A stretch of DNA of 46,249 nucleotides. Origin: an uncultured Bacteroidales bacterium. GTDB lineage: Bacteria; Bacteroidota; Bacteroidia; Bacteroidales; JAUNSR01. Location of the stretch: contig CAMTOJ010000024.1 of assembly GCA_947074145.1 (NCBI GenBank), positions 1 to 46,249 of the forward strand. The letters run 5' to 3'. Position numbers and translations under genes: made by a program. Below, one piece after another: positions 8,391 to 18,419 of this stretch. Position 1 is the first letter of the stretch; each line of letters starts with the position of its first letter. Under the pieces are notes generated by a model. That model had not been told where the DNA came from. It did no database searches and saw nothing but the letters and a program-made list of their open reading frames with translations.

Positions 8391-8458
8391 TCAATAAGGC
8401 TATATCTTTTCAATTATTATGTTGTATCAACATTATCTTAGAGCTAAATAATAAAGCT

Positions 8459-11400
8459 TTATGCCTTAACCTTCTCATTCTTCTGATACAAAGAAGGAGA
8501 AACACCAAATTGACTTTTAAAACATTTACTGAAATAAAACTGATCCGGAATTCCTATTTTAAATGCTATTTCTGAAATTGTCATTTCCGTATCTCTCAAT
8601 AACTCAGCTCCTTTTTTCATTCTCATAATCCTTATATATTCATTTGGAGCATAACCTGTTATCCCTCTAACTTTTTTATAAAACACTGTACGTCCAAGAT
8701 TCATATTCGCCGCAAAACTTTCAACATTAAAATCAGGATCAGAAATATTCTTATTCAATATTAGATTTATCTTTTCTATAAAATTCTTATCTGATTCTGA
8801 CGTACATATTGATGAGTTTTCAACATTGAGTTCTTTAGAAAATTTAGTTCTCAACTTATCTCGTTGCTCAATAATATTTTTAATTCTCAAAATAAGATAT
8901 TTCAAACTAAAAGGTTTTGTTATATAATCATCAGCTCCCGACTCTATTCCCTCAATATGCTTTTCCTGCATATCTAAGGCTGTTAATAAAATAACAGGAA
9001 TATGACTCGTATTAAAATCATTTTTTAATTTATGAGTAACTTCAAATCCGTTCATCTCAGGCATAAGAACATCACATAAAATCAGATCATAATCAGCCTC
9101 CTTAGCTTTTCGATATCCTTCCAGACCGTTACAGGCTGTATCAACTTCAAAATATTTTGAAATTTCAATTACTAAAAAATCCAGAATATCATTATCATCC
9201 TCTATTATTAATATTCTCCTATTATTTAATGTTACATCAATTGTTAACTCCAACTTATCCTCAGTTCCAATTATGTATGTTTTTTCCTCATTTAATAATT
9301 CAACTTCATTAATTGCAAAATCTTCAGCGTTATAAACTTCCAGATCTAAAGGCAATGAATAACAAAAGATTGATCCTTTGTCATTATTTTCTTCAAACCA
9401 TATTTTCCCTTTATGTATTTTCACAAGCTCTGAACATAAATGTAATCCAATACCCATACTATTTGTAGAGAAATTACTATGCATAAACCGACTGAATAAC
9501 TCCGGTTGTTTATCTTTTGCTATACCTACTCCATTATCACGAACCTTTATAACAATGTAATTATCCTGGGTTATATATATTTCAATATTTATTTTACCAC
9601 CTTTTGGTGTAAATTTAAATGCATTCGAAATCAGGTTATATGTGATTTTTTCCACATGATCCTTATCTATATAGATATTAAATTTATCTATTTCCGATTT
9701 GAATTTATATTCAATATGATTGGAAACAGATGAATCTATAAAAGATGAATATATTTCGTAGATAAAAGATATAATTTCTATCTCTTCCAATGCCAGCTTA
9801 AGTTTATTGTTTTGCATTTTTCGAAATTCCAGAATTTGATTTATTAATCTCAACATTCTACCAGTACTTTTATTCAGGATTTTTATATGGGAAACAGCTT
9901 CTTTGGGCAGACTTTCTATATTACAAAGTTTTTCGGTAGCTCCTTGTATTAAAGTCAAAGGTGTTCTGAATTCATGGGTTATATTAGTGAAAAACTTCAG
10001 TTTAAACTCTGTTAATTGATTTTCAAGAGCAATTTTTTGTCTAAGACTGTTGAAATTATAATATAATTTCAACATCAAAGAAATAATAACAATAGTAATT
10101 ATAAGATAAAGGAAAAAGGCAAAATTTGTTTTCCAATATGGTGGATGAATTTTTATATTCAATATTGCATCATTCTCGCTCCATATTCCTACACTATTAC
10201 ATGCTTTTACTCTTAATTTATATTCTCCGGGTAATAGATTTTTATAAGCCGCAAAATTCAAAGATGAAGGTATACTCCATTTTTTATCATAATTATCAAG
10301 TTTGAATGTATATTTTACAAGATCGGTTTTTTCATAATCAAAAATTGAGAAATCAACACGAAAGGAATTTTGAGAATAGTTCAAATCTATATTCTTTGTA
10401 TATGTAACCGATTGGGTAAGAGGAGAGTCATTGTCTGAAGATGTAATTTCAAGACCATTGATTTTTAAACTTGTAAAAGACACATTCGGAGATATAACAT
10501 CATTGTTCAATTTCTCCGGATTAAGTATTATAAATCCATGATTAGTACCGAATAGGATATTTCCGTCTGAGAGATTACAACAACAATTTTCGCTATAAAC
10601 ATTTCCGATGAAATATGATGAAAAAAAGTAATTTGAAAAGGTTTTACTATTAGGATAAAATCTTGATATACCGAATTCTGTAGCCAACCATATATAATTA
10701 TTTTTATCTTCTGTTATAGAAAACACTATATCATTCACTAATCCGTCCTTCGTACTATAATGTTGGAATTCCAATGATTCATAATCTTCAATTTTACACA
10801 CCGAAAACCCTTCCCCTGAAGTGGAAATATACATTACACCATTACTATCTTTAAAAATACATTTTATCTCATTACTTCTTAATTTATTATTCTCAGTATT
10901 ACAAATAATAAATTTATCTGGATTTTCTATTATGGAATCAGGGTTTATTATATATACACCATCACTTGTTCCAACCCATAAATAACCATTGTCATCCTCT
11001 GTTATAACTCTTATTTGTCGTTGACCGTAATGAGTAGTCAGAAAATGTTTGAACTTATATACTCCGGATTCTTTATACGCAAGATCCAGACCATTGCCAA
11101 ATGTTCCGATCCACATATTTCCCTTTTTATCCTTATGTAAACAGAAAATATGATTATAACCTAATGAACAAGAATCATTGATATTATTGATATACAATTT
11201 ATCATCAATATATAAACCGCCTCCTCTGCTGCCTTTCCATATTACACCTTCATTATCCTTTTCAACCGCATATATATTGGCACAATAATTCTCTTTAGGC
11301 CTTTGCAAATTCAATAAAGAATCATAAGAATAAAGCGCACCGCTACGGGTTGCAATCCAAACATCATTATCTGATGTTTTCGATATCATTCTTACAGCAT

Positions 11401-12700
11401 TCGATCGGTCTGTATTATAATGCTCATCCGGAAAAACTCGTTTTGTACCATCATTCAAGACCTTTAATATGGATATACCTGTAAATTCAGAACTTACCCA
11501 TATTCCACCTTGCTTATCTTCTGTAAGAAACAATAAATAATCGGATCCCAGAAGTCCATCACCTTCTGTATTTGATGTTATATGTTGGGTTGTTTTTGCT
11601 CTTTCATTATAAATAAATAATCCGTTTCCGTAAGTTGATATCCATAATAAACCTCTATTGTCATAGATAATATTAAATCTTTCCCTATCTATAAATCCGA
11701 GTTTATTATTTGGTATAACTTCTAAACATGTTGAGATTCCATCTACGGATAATCGCCACAATCGTCCCGACATATTAAACACCCAATAATTACCCTTATT
11801 ATCCTTTAGTATATTTCCGTCCTTTATATTTCTGTTTATTCCGTTTCTAAATTTATCTCTCCTCAAATCATATTCTATTATACCATGATTTGTCATTATA
11901 AACCATATCCCATCAATTGTTACCGTAGCAGAAACTCTTATATTTTCATAAGGTATATCTGCTAACTTTTTTATTACATCTTCTTTATTATCATAATATA
12001 ATATTTCATGACAATATGAAATAAAGAGATCTCGATTCTCGAATGTTGTCATTTCAAAGAAATTTCCATTCTTCATCAAAAATTGCTCATTATCTTTATT
12101 TATTCGGTTTAAACCTTTGGCTGTTGCAATCCAAATATTGCCATTTGCTCCTTCAAGAATATTATGTACATTATTATTAGACAGATTATTCAATTCGCTT
12201 TTAAAAGTAATAGAACTAAATCTATCATTATCATATACTATTTTTCTACAGCCGTTTTTATCATGCCATAACCAAACATCTCCTTTTGATGTAGTAATTT
12301 TATTGGAATATTTCTGGTCATATTCTCCACAACCTGTATAATCCACAAAACTGCTTGTTCGCAGATTATAACATGAGAATTGTTGAGATACAGTATATAT
12401 CCATAAATAACCGTTAGAATCTTCTGTTATTTCACCAACTCGCAAATCGGCAAGAGAAAGAGAATTATTCTCGTCAGGTCTATATGAAATAAATGAATTT
12501 CCATCATATCTGTTCAAACCATTCAATGTACTTATCCATACAAATCCTTTTGTATCTTGATAAATATATCTGACATTATTGTTAACAAGTCCATCATTGG
12601 TCGTTAGTTTTACAGATGATATTTCAATTGTTGAAAAAGCTGTAGATATATGTGTTATAATAAATAGAGATAAGAGAAATAATGTGTTAATAAGTTTCAT
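8459..12700 (-). CDS. Hybrid two-component system regulator (propeller sensor, kinase, receiver, AraC)
   Basis: 1413 residues. Signal peptide (1-22); many two-component-regulator propeller repeats of the form DxxGxxWIGTxxGL (about 35-720) giving two seven-bladed propellers outside the inner membrane; Y_Y_Y domain (about 775-835); one membrane helix (about 860-882); HisKA with H909 in THEFRTPLTLI; HATPase (about 1010-1130, SNAFKFTP and GIGLHLC); receiver (about 1160-1275) with phospho-acceptor D1210 in CDVLMPEMNG; AraC-type DNA-binding domain at the C-terminus. All expected active residues are present. These one-protein regulators bind an oligosaccharide in the periplasm and activate a neighbouring polysaccharide-use locus. 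The SusD-SusC genes lie immediately upstream on the same strand and are the likely targets. Confidence 0.96.
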   Translation of the reverse strand: MKLINTLFLLSLFIITHISTAFSTIEISSVKLTTNDGLVNNNVRYIYQDTKGFVWISTLNGLNRYDGNSFISYRPDENNSLSLADLRVGEITEDSNGYLWIYTVSQQFSCYNLRTSSFVDYTGCGEYDQKYSNKITTSKGDVWLWHDKNGCRKIVYDNDRFSSITFKSELNNLSNNNVHNILEGANGNIWIATAKGLNRINKDNEQFLMKNGNFFEMTTFENRDLFISYCHEILYYDNKEDVIKKLADIPYENIRVSATVTIDGIWFIMTNHGIIEYDLRRDKFRNGINRNIKDGNILKDNKGNYWVFNMSGRLWRLSVDGISTCLEVIPNNKLGFIDRERFNIIYDNRGLLWISTYGNGLFIYNERAKTTQHITSNTEGDGLLGSDYLLFLTEDKQGGIWVSSEFTGISILKVLNDGTKRVFPDEHYNTDRSNAVRMISKTSDNDVWIATRSGALYSYDSLLNLQRPKENYCANIYAVEKDNEGVIWKGSRGGGLYIDDKLYINNINDSCSLGYNHIFCLHKDKKGNMWIGTFGNGLDLAYKESGVYKFKHFLTTHYGQRQIRVITEDDNGYLWVGTSDGVYIINPDSIIENPDKFIICNTENNKLRSNEIKCIFKDSNGVMYISTSGEGFSVCKIEDYESLEFQHYSTKDGLVNDIVFSITEDKNNYIWLATEFGISRFYPNSKTFSNYFFSSYFIGNVYSENCCCNLSDGNILFGTNHGFIILNPEKLNNDVISPNVSFTSLKINGLEITSSDNDSPLTQSVTYTKNIDLNYSQNSFRVDFSIFDYEKTDLVKYTFKLDNYDKKWSIPSSLNFAAYKNLLPGEYKLRVKACNSVGIWSENDAILNIKIHPPYWKTNFAFFLYLIITIVIISLMLKLYYNFNSLRQKIALENQLTEFKLKFFTNITHEFRTPLTLIQGATEKLCNIESLPKEAVSHIKILNKSTGRMLRLINQILEFRKMQNNKLKLALEEIEIISFIYEIYSSFIDSSVSNHIEYKFKSEIDKFNIYIDKDHVEKITYNLISNAFKFTPKGGKINIEIYITQDNYIVIKVRDNGVGIAKDKQPELFSRFMHSNFSTNSMGIGLHLCSELVKIHKGKIWFEENNDKGSIFCYSLPLDLEVYNAEDFAINEVELLNEEKTYIIGTEDKLELTIDVTLNNRRILIIEDDNDILDFLVIEISKYFEVDTACNGLEGYRKAKEADYDLILCDVLMPEMNGFEVTHKLKNDFNTSHIPVILLTALDMQEKHIEGIESGADDYITKPFSLKYLILRIKNIIEQRDKLRTKFSKELNVENSSICTSESDKNFIEKINLILNKNISDPDFNVESFAANMNLGRTVFYKKVRGITGYAPNEYIRIMRMKKGAELLRDTEMTISEIAFKIGIPDQFYFSKCFKSQFGVSPSLYQKNEKVKA

Positions 12701-12720
12701 GGTAAACGCCTGTGTTTTTA

Positions 12721-12728
12721 CAAATTTA
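12721..12728 (-). promoter_or_regulatory. Putative promoter -7 element of the hybrid sensor gene
   Basis: On the minus strand TAAATTTG fits TAnnTTTG. An ATTG (consensus TTTG) sits 19 bases further upstream (12748-12751), the normal spacing. The start codon is 20 bases downstream. Confidence 0.45.
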
Positions 12729-12776
12729 TTAAAATTATATATCTAAACAATTACAACCTCTTTTAATATAACCAAA

Positions 12777-12800
12777 ACGGGTCGGAATAATCCGACCCGT
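12777..12800 (-). terminator. Terminator after the SusC-SusD operon
   Basis: Perfect 10-base stem ACGGGTCGGA/TCCGACCCGT with a 4-base loop, 65 bases beyond the SusD stop. On the minus strand it is followed by TTTTGGTTAT, a short T-run. It separates SusD from the hybrid sensor gene. Confidence 0.8.
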
Positions 12801-12864
12801 AAACACAAACACATATACAAATATGTCTCCTATTAACATTTAAGTATTCTAAAAACTCTGTATT

Positions 12865-14904
12865 TTAATAATTAGGATTTTGTAATTCATCTTTTTGATT
12901 TGGAGTCAACGACTGACCATTTGTTGTTATTGCATCAAGGAACGATTGAGGTATAGGACGCAGATAATGTTTAGACGCATCAAAAGCCGCTTCTGACTGG
13001 AGACTACCATCATTAAACGTCTTCCATCTTTTTTCAAGTTGTTTTGTACGTGAAAGATCTGACCATCTTATCAATTCGCCCATCAATTCTCGGGATCTCT
13101 CATTTAGAATAAATGTCAGAAATTTATCTTCATTTGATGATGCTCCGAGTTCTGTATAAAATTCTTTTTCTGAATTAAATATCTCATTTATGGAACCGAA
13201 TGTTAATTGATTCTTGGTATCTGATGTTAAAATATCAGATATATTATTGGATTCATAGTAAGTGTTAGTTTCACAATATATAGCGAACCCGTTTTTCAGT
13301 CCACTCCCTCCGTCTCCGGCAATTCCTATTGTGGCATTGGTTTTATATGATTGACCTCCGTCTATATGTTTTGATCTGTCTTCCCCATCGTTGTATCCTG
13401 CACGTTTTCTTATCTCATTTATATACGGAAGAGCTTTGTCGTATTCACCCTTTCGGCCATATGCCTCAGCTACCATAAGATAATCTTCTGCCGATCTTGC
13501 TAAGATTCCATCTCTTTGCCCGAACTGACTGGCAACGGAATTTCTAGAACCGTCTCTGAACTTACTTAAGGCAACAAATCTTGCTTTATTACTGTATGAC
13601 CCATAATTCCCATGATCGTCAAGATAACTTTTTTGTTCATCTTTAAAATATCTCACAAAAGTATGAGGGGCAATATAGTTGATATTATCACTTGTATATC
13701 TTTTATCTCCGGCATCATTTACAATATATTTTATAGCGACCTCTCCACCTACAAATTTAGGATCTTCGGCAGTTTTACCTTCCGGTGCAAATTCTCCCCA
13801 AAGTGGAGCTCCACTTGGGTTGTTACAACAATAATTAGTAATAAAACTTTTCCAAAATCTTGAATCATTTACCCTATCATAAACATCAAGAGCATAATTT
13901 GTAGATCTCATTCTACTAAACTCTCTATCGCCCGAAATATCTCTTTTACATCCTGCAAGATTTTGATATATTGATGGATAATACAGATGTATCTGATTTC
14001 CATATCTTCCATAAGTTGTAGCATCATTTGAGAAGTGAGCCGCTAAAACAACTTCAGAAACTAACTCATTTGCTCCATTTGGCTGTGTATAATCCCATAA
14101 ATCAACAAAATCAGCACACAATGGGTGATTATCAATAACATATCCACCATAAGTTATGACATCTTCCAGATCCTGACTTTTATATTGTGAATTCCAACTG
14201 TCATTGAGTTCACTCGCTCTGAAAAGAGTTGCTTTGGCAACAAAATGAGCGGCAGCTGATTTTGTAAGAGAACCTCTTTTTTCCTCTTTTTCTGGAAGAA
14301 GTTCATATGCCTTTTTAAGATCATTTATAACTTGTGAATAAACCTCTTCTGCTGTTGCTCTTTTAAACTCTGTCTGTGCTCCCACTACCGGTTCTGTAAT
14401 TAAAGGAACTCCACCGTATTGAGAAACCAATCTGAAATAATTAAACCCTCTAAAAAAATACCCCTCTCCCAAACGAGCATTATAAGTATTTAAAGTATTG
14501 TCATAAAATAAAGGGACATTTTTTATCATAGTATTCGCGGTTGATATTCCCGAATACATATTATCCCAAAGATGAGGAATACCTTCACCTCCTGCTTTAT
14601 ATGTAGTTGCCGAATTTAATTGCGACGAGTAGTTATTATATGCAGCTTCCGATGCATCATTTCCTACACTAAATTCATCTGTACCATATTGTTGCATTGT
14701 AAAAGCCCAGGTATAACCAAAATGAAATTCCAAATTTTGATAAATACCTATTGCCATTTTATCAAGGCCGTCAGTTGTCTCAAAAGACTGAGTACTTTCC
14801 TTTGTTGTCAAAACCTCATCCAGGAAGTTGGAATCACAGGACGAAAGAGAATAGAATAAACCGAAAGAGACTATTCCTGTTAAATATTTTTTATATGTAT
14901 TCAT
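12865..14904 (-). CDS. SusD/RagB-family outer-membrane glycan-binding lipoprotein
   Basis: 679 residues, long for the family but within its range. A lipoprotein signal ends at LSSC with the modified cysteine at C23. The mature start DSNFLDE and following helical TPR-like region are characteristic of SusD N-termini, as are YNARLGEGYFFRGFNYFRLVSQYGGVPLI near 140-170 and the C-terminal stretch FILNERSRELMGELIRWSDLSRT and YLRPIPQSFLDA. SusD proteins sit on the cell surface as a lid over the SusC transporter and capture oligosaccharides. It starts 17 bases after the SusC stop, so the pair is an operon. The ligand cannot be read from sequence. Confidence 0.97.
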   Translation of the reverse strand: MNTYKKYLTGIVSFGLFYSLSSCDSNFLDEVLTTKESTQSFETTDGLDKMAIGIYQNLEFHFGYTWAFTMQQYGTDEFSVGNDASEAAYNNYSSQLNSATTYKAGGEGIPHLWDNMYSGISTANTMIKNVPLFYDNTLNTYNARLGEGYFFRGFNYFRLVSQYGGVPLITEPVVGAQTEFKRATAEEVYSQVINDLKKAYELLPEKEEKRGSLTKSAAAHFVAKATLFRASELNDSWNSQYKSQDLEDVITYGGYVIDNHPLCADFVDLWDYTQPNGANELVSEVVLAAHFSNDATTYGRYGNQIHLYYPSIYQNLAGCKRDISGDREFSRMRSTNYALDVYDRVNDSRFWKSFITNYCCNNPSGAPLWGEFAPEGKTAEDPKFVGGEVAIKYIVNDAGDKRYTSDNINYIAPHTFVRYFKDEQKSYLDDHGNYGSYSNKARFVALSKFRDGSRNSVASQFGQRDGILARSAEDYLMVAEAYGRKGEYDKALPYINEIRKRAGYNDGEDRSKHIDGGQSYKTNATIGIAGDGGSGLKNGFAIYCETNTYYESNNISDILTSDTKNQLTFGSINEIFNSEKEFYTELGASSNEDKFLTFILNERSRELMGELIRWSDLSRTKQLEKRWKTFNDGSLQSEAAFDASKHYLRPIPQSFLDAITTNGQSLTPNQKDELQNPNY

Positions 14905-14921
14905 AGTGATTGATTCTTTAA

Positions 14922-17900
14922 TTATAGACTGAAATTAATACCCAAAACAAAACTTCTGTTGAATGTTGAACCTCCCAAATCAGGATCTATATAATCTATC
15001 TTTGAATAGATTAGACCCGGATTCATACATTGAGCATAGATTTTAAGATTACTAATACCATATTTCTTAAGATTAGAGAAAGTATATCCCAAAGAGATAT
15101 TTCTAATCTTAATAAACGAACCGTCCTGATAATTCATAGAACTCTTGTATGTATCCCCACTTTCACCGTTTGTTCCCGGTGCATAATATTCTGCATCTTC
15201 ATTTACACCTTCAACCCAGTAATTTAGTTTCCTTATAGCAAAACGTCCTGACAATGTTTCTTGTCCTACAAGTTGAGTAAAGCCCCATCTTGAATAGATA
15301 AAACATGATAACTCCCAATTTTTATATGTAAAAGTGTTATTAAATCCACCAATCCAATCGGGACGTGCGCAACCTACAAATGTTCTGTCGTAGTTCGGGT
15401 CAATTTCGCCATCCGGTTCTCCATCTTTTCCACTTATATCTTTAATCTTTATGTCTCCCGGTAGTCTTCCGAATTTAGCAGCTTCTTCAGCTTCACTGGT
15501 TTTCCAAATTCCGTCATATTGATAATCATAATACATTCCAATACTTTTTCCAACCCACCATCCATTCGTAATATCTTCAGTTATACCATCAGCAAGTTTT
15601 GTAATTTTACTTTTGTCTTTTGAGAACGTGATTGTAGAGTACCAGTTAAAATCACGTGTTTTTATATTATGCGTATTTAATGTGATGTCAATACCTTTAT
15701 TTTCTGTTTCTCCTACATTATCCCAAGTTCTCAGATAACCTGTAACTGATGGCAAAGATTTTTTCATTAGGATATCAGAGGTTGTGGATTTGAAAATATC
15801 AATATTTGCATTTACTCTACCTCCAAGAACTGATATGTCAACACCAAGATTCCACTGTTTTGTTTTTTCCCATCCCAGTTCTGAATTGGCCATAACGACC
15901 GGATCTTTTGCTGCTGCATCAGACGCAATATATCCTGATTCTGTTGTTGGCCCGAAATGATAAAAAGTACTTGTTACTGCTCCTTTAGTGCCATATGCAT
16001 CGATAGCTGAATTACCTGTTACTCCGACACCGGCACGAAGTTTCAATTGATCAATCCAAGAAGTTTCATCCATAAATTCCTCCTGGTCAACTCTCCAACC
16101 CAATGCCGCGGAAGGGAAGAAATCCCATTTATTTCCATCTGCAAGTTGAGAGGCGCCATCCCATCTTCCTGAAGCTGTTATAAGATACTTATCATTATAT
16201 GAATAATTAAACCTTGCCATCCATGATTCCAAACTTGTTTCCAATAAAGAAGTGGAATAATCTTTTATATCACCCAAAGATTTTACATTATACCATAATT
16301 CATCATAAGAATTCACAAATGATTTTACAAATGATCCTTCATGATGATATGCTGATGCACTATGTAAGAAGGTAGCTCCTATCACATTTTTTCCTATTTT
16401 TTTATCGTAGGTAATAATGTTATCAAGAGTCCATGAAAATTTATAATCTGTTGAATATTGAGCCACATTATTGTTATCACCATTTATTGATTCTGCAGCA
16501 TCTGCTATACCTGATCGTCCATATCTAAAATCGGGTCCGAAATTTATACGATATTTAAATCCGTCTAATATACTTGTCATTTCTCCGAAGTTTAACTCTG
16601 CTGATACACTACCCATAGCACGTAGACTCTGTCTGTTATTACGGCAAAGTGCACTTTCCTGAATTGGATTTATAATATTGACATCAGCTCCCGGATTACG
16701 AATATAATCTCCGTTTTCATCATAAGGTACTGTGAATGGTAACATTCCCTGAAGTGCAAAATATAGAGAAGATGCACCTGTTGCACTTTTACGGAAATTA
16801 TAACCATATTCCTGATCTCCATAAGTAACATTCATAGATGAACTTACTTTAAAAAACTTTAGTGGGGTGAAATCAACACTCGTTTTCAAAGTATATCGTT
16901 CATATCCCTGTCCTTCTTGTGTTCCATCTTGATTTAAATAACCGAATGAAGTATATGCCTGAACGCTTTCGTTACCTCCGCTAATACTTAATGTATGTTC
17001 ATGTGTAATACCTGTCTTTAATCCGTTTTCGGTCCAGTCATATGTAGGAACATTACTTCCGTTCCAACTGCCCCCGGCCCATCCTTTTTCAATATTTGCC
17101 CAAGCTGATGGGTCGCCGCCCCATGTATCATAGTCATCCTGATAAGAAACTGTCTGAGATTTACTATTACCATAAGTTCCGGCTCTCATTTTTGCAAGAC
17201 GAGCATAATCCAACCATTCCCCTGAATTCATCATTTCTAATCTGTCATACATTTTTTCAGCGGCAACAGTTCCTGAATAAGATATTATAGTTTTCCCCTT
17301 TTGTCCTCTTTTGGTAGTTACAATTACTACTCCGTTTGCCCCTCTTGAACCATAGATTGCTGTTGCAGAGGCATCCTTTAAGATATCTATCGATTCAATA
17401 TCAGTTGGGTTAATATTCTCTATTCCAACACTCTGCATCGGGATTCCGTCAACAACATACAATGGAGTATTTGTTGCGTTAAGTGATCTTAAACCACGAA
17501 TATATATCTTACCAACTTCCCCCGGACGTTCATTAGAAGTAATATCAACCCCGGCAGCTTTTCCCTGTATCCCCTGCAGTGCATTCTGAACCGGCATTGC
17601 CTTCAATTGTTTTGCATCAACTCTTGTTAGCGATCCTGTAACGTCTGTTTTTTTCTGTACACCATAACCCACTACAATTACCTCATCTATAAGTTTTACA
17701 TCCTCTTCCAATGTTATATTGAAATTCGATTTATCACCAATGCTAACGATTAATGGTTTATACCCGATACTTGATACTTTTAATTTATCTGAACTCTTTA
17801 CATTGGAAAGATTAAACTTTCCGTCGATATTAGTGATCGTACCGTTTGTAGTTCCGTCGATTACGATGTTAGCCCCGATTACCGGTTCCCTGTATTCATC

Positions 17901-18032
17901 TATTACTATTCCTGAAATAGATTTCTCTTGAGCATAAATAATGGAAGATGTAAAAATTAAAATAGATAATGTCAGTATTCTATGAATCTTCTCATAGAAA
18001 TATGACAAGAGTTGTGTGTCTCTGTTTTTCAT
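14922..18032 (-). CDS. SusC/RagA-family TonB-dependent outer-membrane transporter
   Basis: 1036 residues. An N-terminal signal segment (about 1-35, ending IIYAQ) is followed by a carboxypeptidase-regulatory-like domain (about 38-115, SGIVIDEYREPVIGANI), the TonB-box region with DEVIVVGYGVQKK (about 117-130), a plug domain with the RagA signature NPTDIESIDILKDASATAIY (about 205-225) and a 22-strand barrel to the C-terminal VLGINFSL. It imports oligosaccharides across the outer membrane with TonB energy and its SusD partner. It is the first gene of the SusC-SusD operon; a terminator upstream of it ends the 1955-codon gene, so it has its own promoter. The downstream hybrid sensor is the likely activator. 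Confidence 0.97.
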   Translation of the reverse strand: MKNRDTQLLSYFYEKIHRILTLSILIFTSSIIYAQEKSISGIVIDEYREPVIGANIVIDGTTNGTITNIDGKFNLSNVKSSDKLKVSSIGYKPLIVSIGDKSNFNITLEEDVKLIDEVIVVGYGVQKKTDVTGSLTRVDAKQLKAMPVQNALQGIQGKAAGVDITSNERPGEVGKIYIRGLRSLNATNTPLYVVDGIPMQSVGIENINPTDIESIDILKDASATAIYGSRGANGVVIVTTKRGQKGKTIISYSGTVAAEKMYDRLEMMNSGEWLDYARLAKMRAGTYGNSKSQTVSYQDDYDTWGGDPSAWANIEKGWAGGSWNGSNVPTYDWTENGLKTGITHEHTLSISGGNESVQAYTSFGYLNQDGTQEGQGYERYTLKTSVDFTPLKFFKVSSSMNVTYGDQEYGYNFRKSATGASSLYFALQGMLPFTVPYDENGDYIRNPGADVNIINPIQESALCRNNRQSLRAMGSVSAELNFGEMTSILDGFKYRINFGPDFRYGRSGIADAAESINGDNNNVAQYSTDYKFSWTLDNIITYDKKIGKNVIGATFLHSASAYHHEGSFVKSFVNSYDELWYNVKSLGDIKDYSTSLLETSLESWMARFNYSYNDKYLITASGRWDGASQLADGNKWDFFPSAALGWRVDQEEFMDETSWIDQLKLRAGVGVTGNSAIDAYGTKGAVTSTFYHFGPTTESGYIASDAAAKDPVVMANSELGWEKTKQWNLGVDISVLGGRVNANIDIFKSTTSDILMKKSLPSVTGYLRTWDNVGETENKGIDITLNTHNIKTRDFNWYSTITFSKDKSKITKLADGITEDITNGWWVGKSIGMYYDYQYDGIWKTSEAEEAAKFGRLPGDIKIKDISGKDGEPDGEIDPNYDRTFVGCARPDWIGGFNNTFTYKNWELSCFIYSRWGFTQLVGQETLSGRFAIRKLNYWVEGVNEDAEYYAPGTNGESGDTYKSSMNYQDGSFIKIRNISLGYTFSNLKKYGISNLKIYAQCMNPGLIYSKIDYIDPDLGGSTFNRSFVLGINFSL

Positions 18033-18139
18033 AAGTTTAAAATTTAATTTGGGATGTGTGTTAAATAACCTAATTTGATAGATGTATTATGCTGGCTTAA
18101 TTTTCAATATTGGCATTAAATTTTATTTTTTTAGTACGA

Positions 18140-18147
18140 CAAACATA
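18140..18147 (-). promoter_or_regulatory. Putative -7 promoter element of the SusC-SusD operon
   Basis: Minus strand reads TATGTTTG, a match to TAnnTTTG. No exact TTTG at the usual -33 spacing, as is common at promoters that need an activator. The predicted leader is about 100 bases. Confidence 0.4.
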
Positions 18148-18335
18148 TACTATTGACACACTTTTAAACATAGAAAATCGTACAAAATCATGTAATTTCT
18201 GACATTTATCTTATATTTTATGCATATTTTTTATTTACATGCAGCAACACTTTACTTTTACACTAAATACTTTACATATTTGACACTAATATTCATTCTG
18301 TTCTTGTTTTGATAAACATATTATTATAAAAAATA

Positions 18336-18373
18336 AATCTGCGAGATTTACTAAAAGTATTATCTCGCAGATT
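18336..18373 (-). terminator. Terminator of the large secreted-protein gene
   Basis: 12-base perfect stem AATCTGCGAGAT/ATCTCGCAGATT, 14-base loop, 46 bases past the stop. On the minus strand it is followed by TATTTTTTATAAT. Confidence 0.85.
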
Positions 18374-18419
18374 CTATTTTATGAAGGCTTTATATTAATA
18401 ATTAAATATAAAATTCAAA

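Larger units (their letters stand above)
18033..18419. other. Intergenic region: SusC promoter/leader and upstream terminator
   Basis: 387 bases without a gene. It holds the terminator of the 1955-codon gene (18336-18373), about 160 bases of AT-rich sequence, the candidate SusC promoter (18140-18147) and a leader of about 100 bases before the SusC start. Such long leaders are common in SusC genes and can be targets of small antisense RNAs; none was identified here. Confidence 0.6.
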
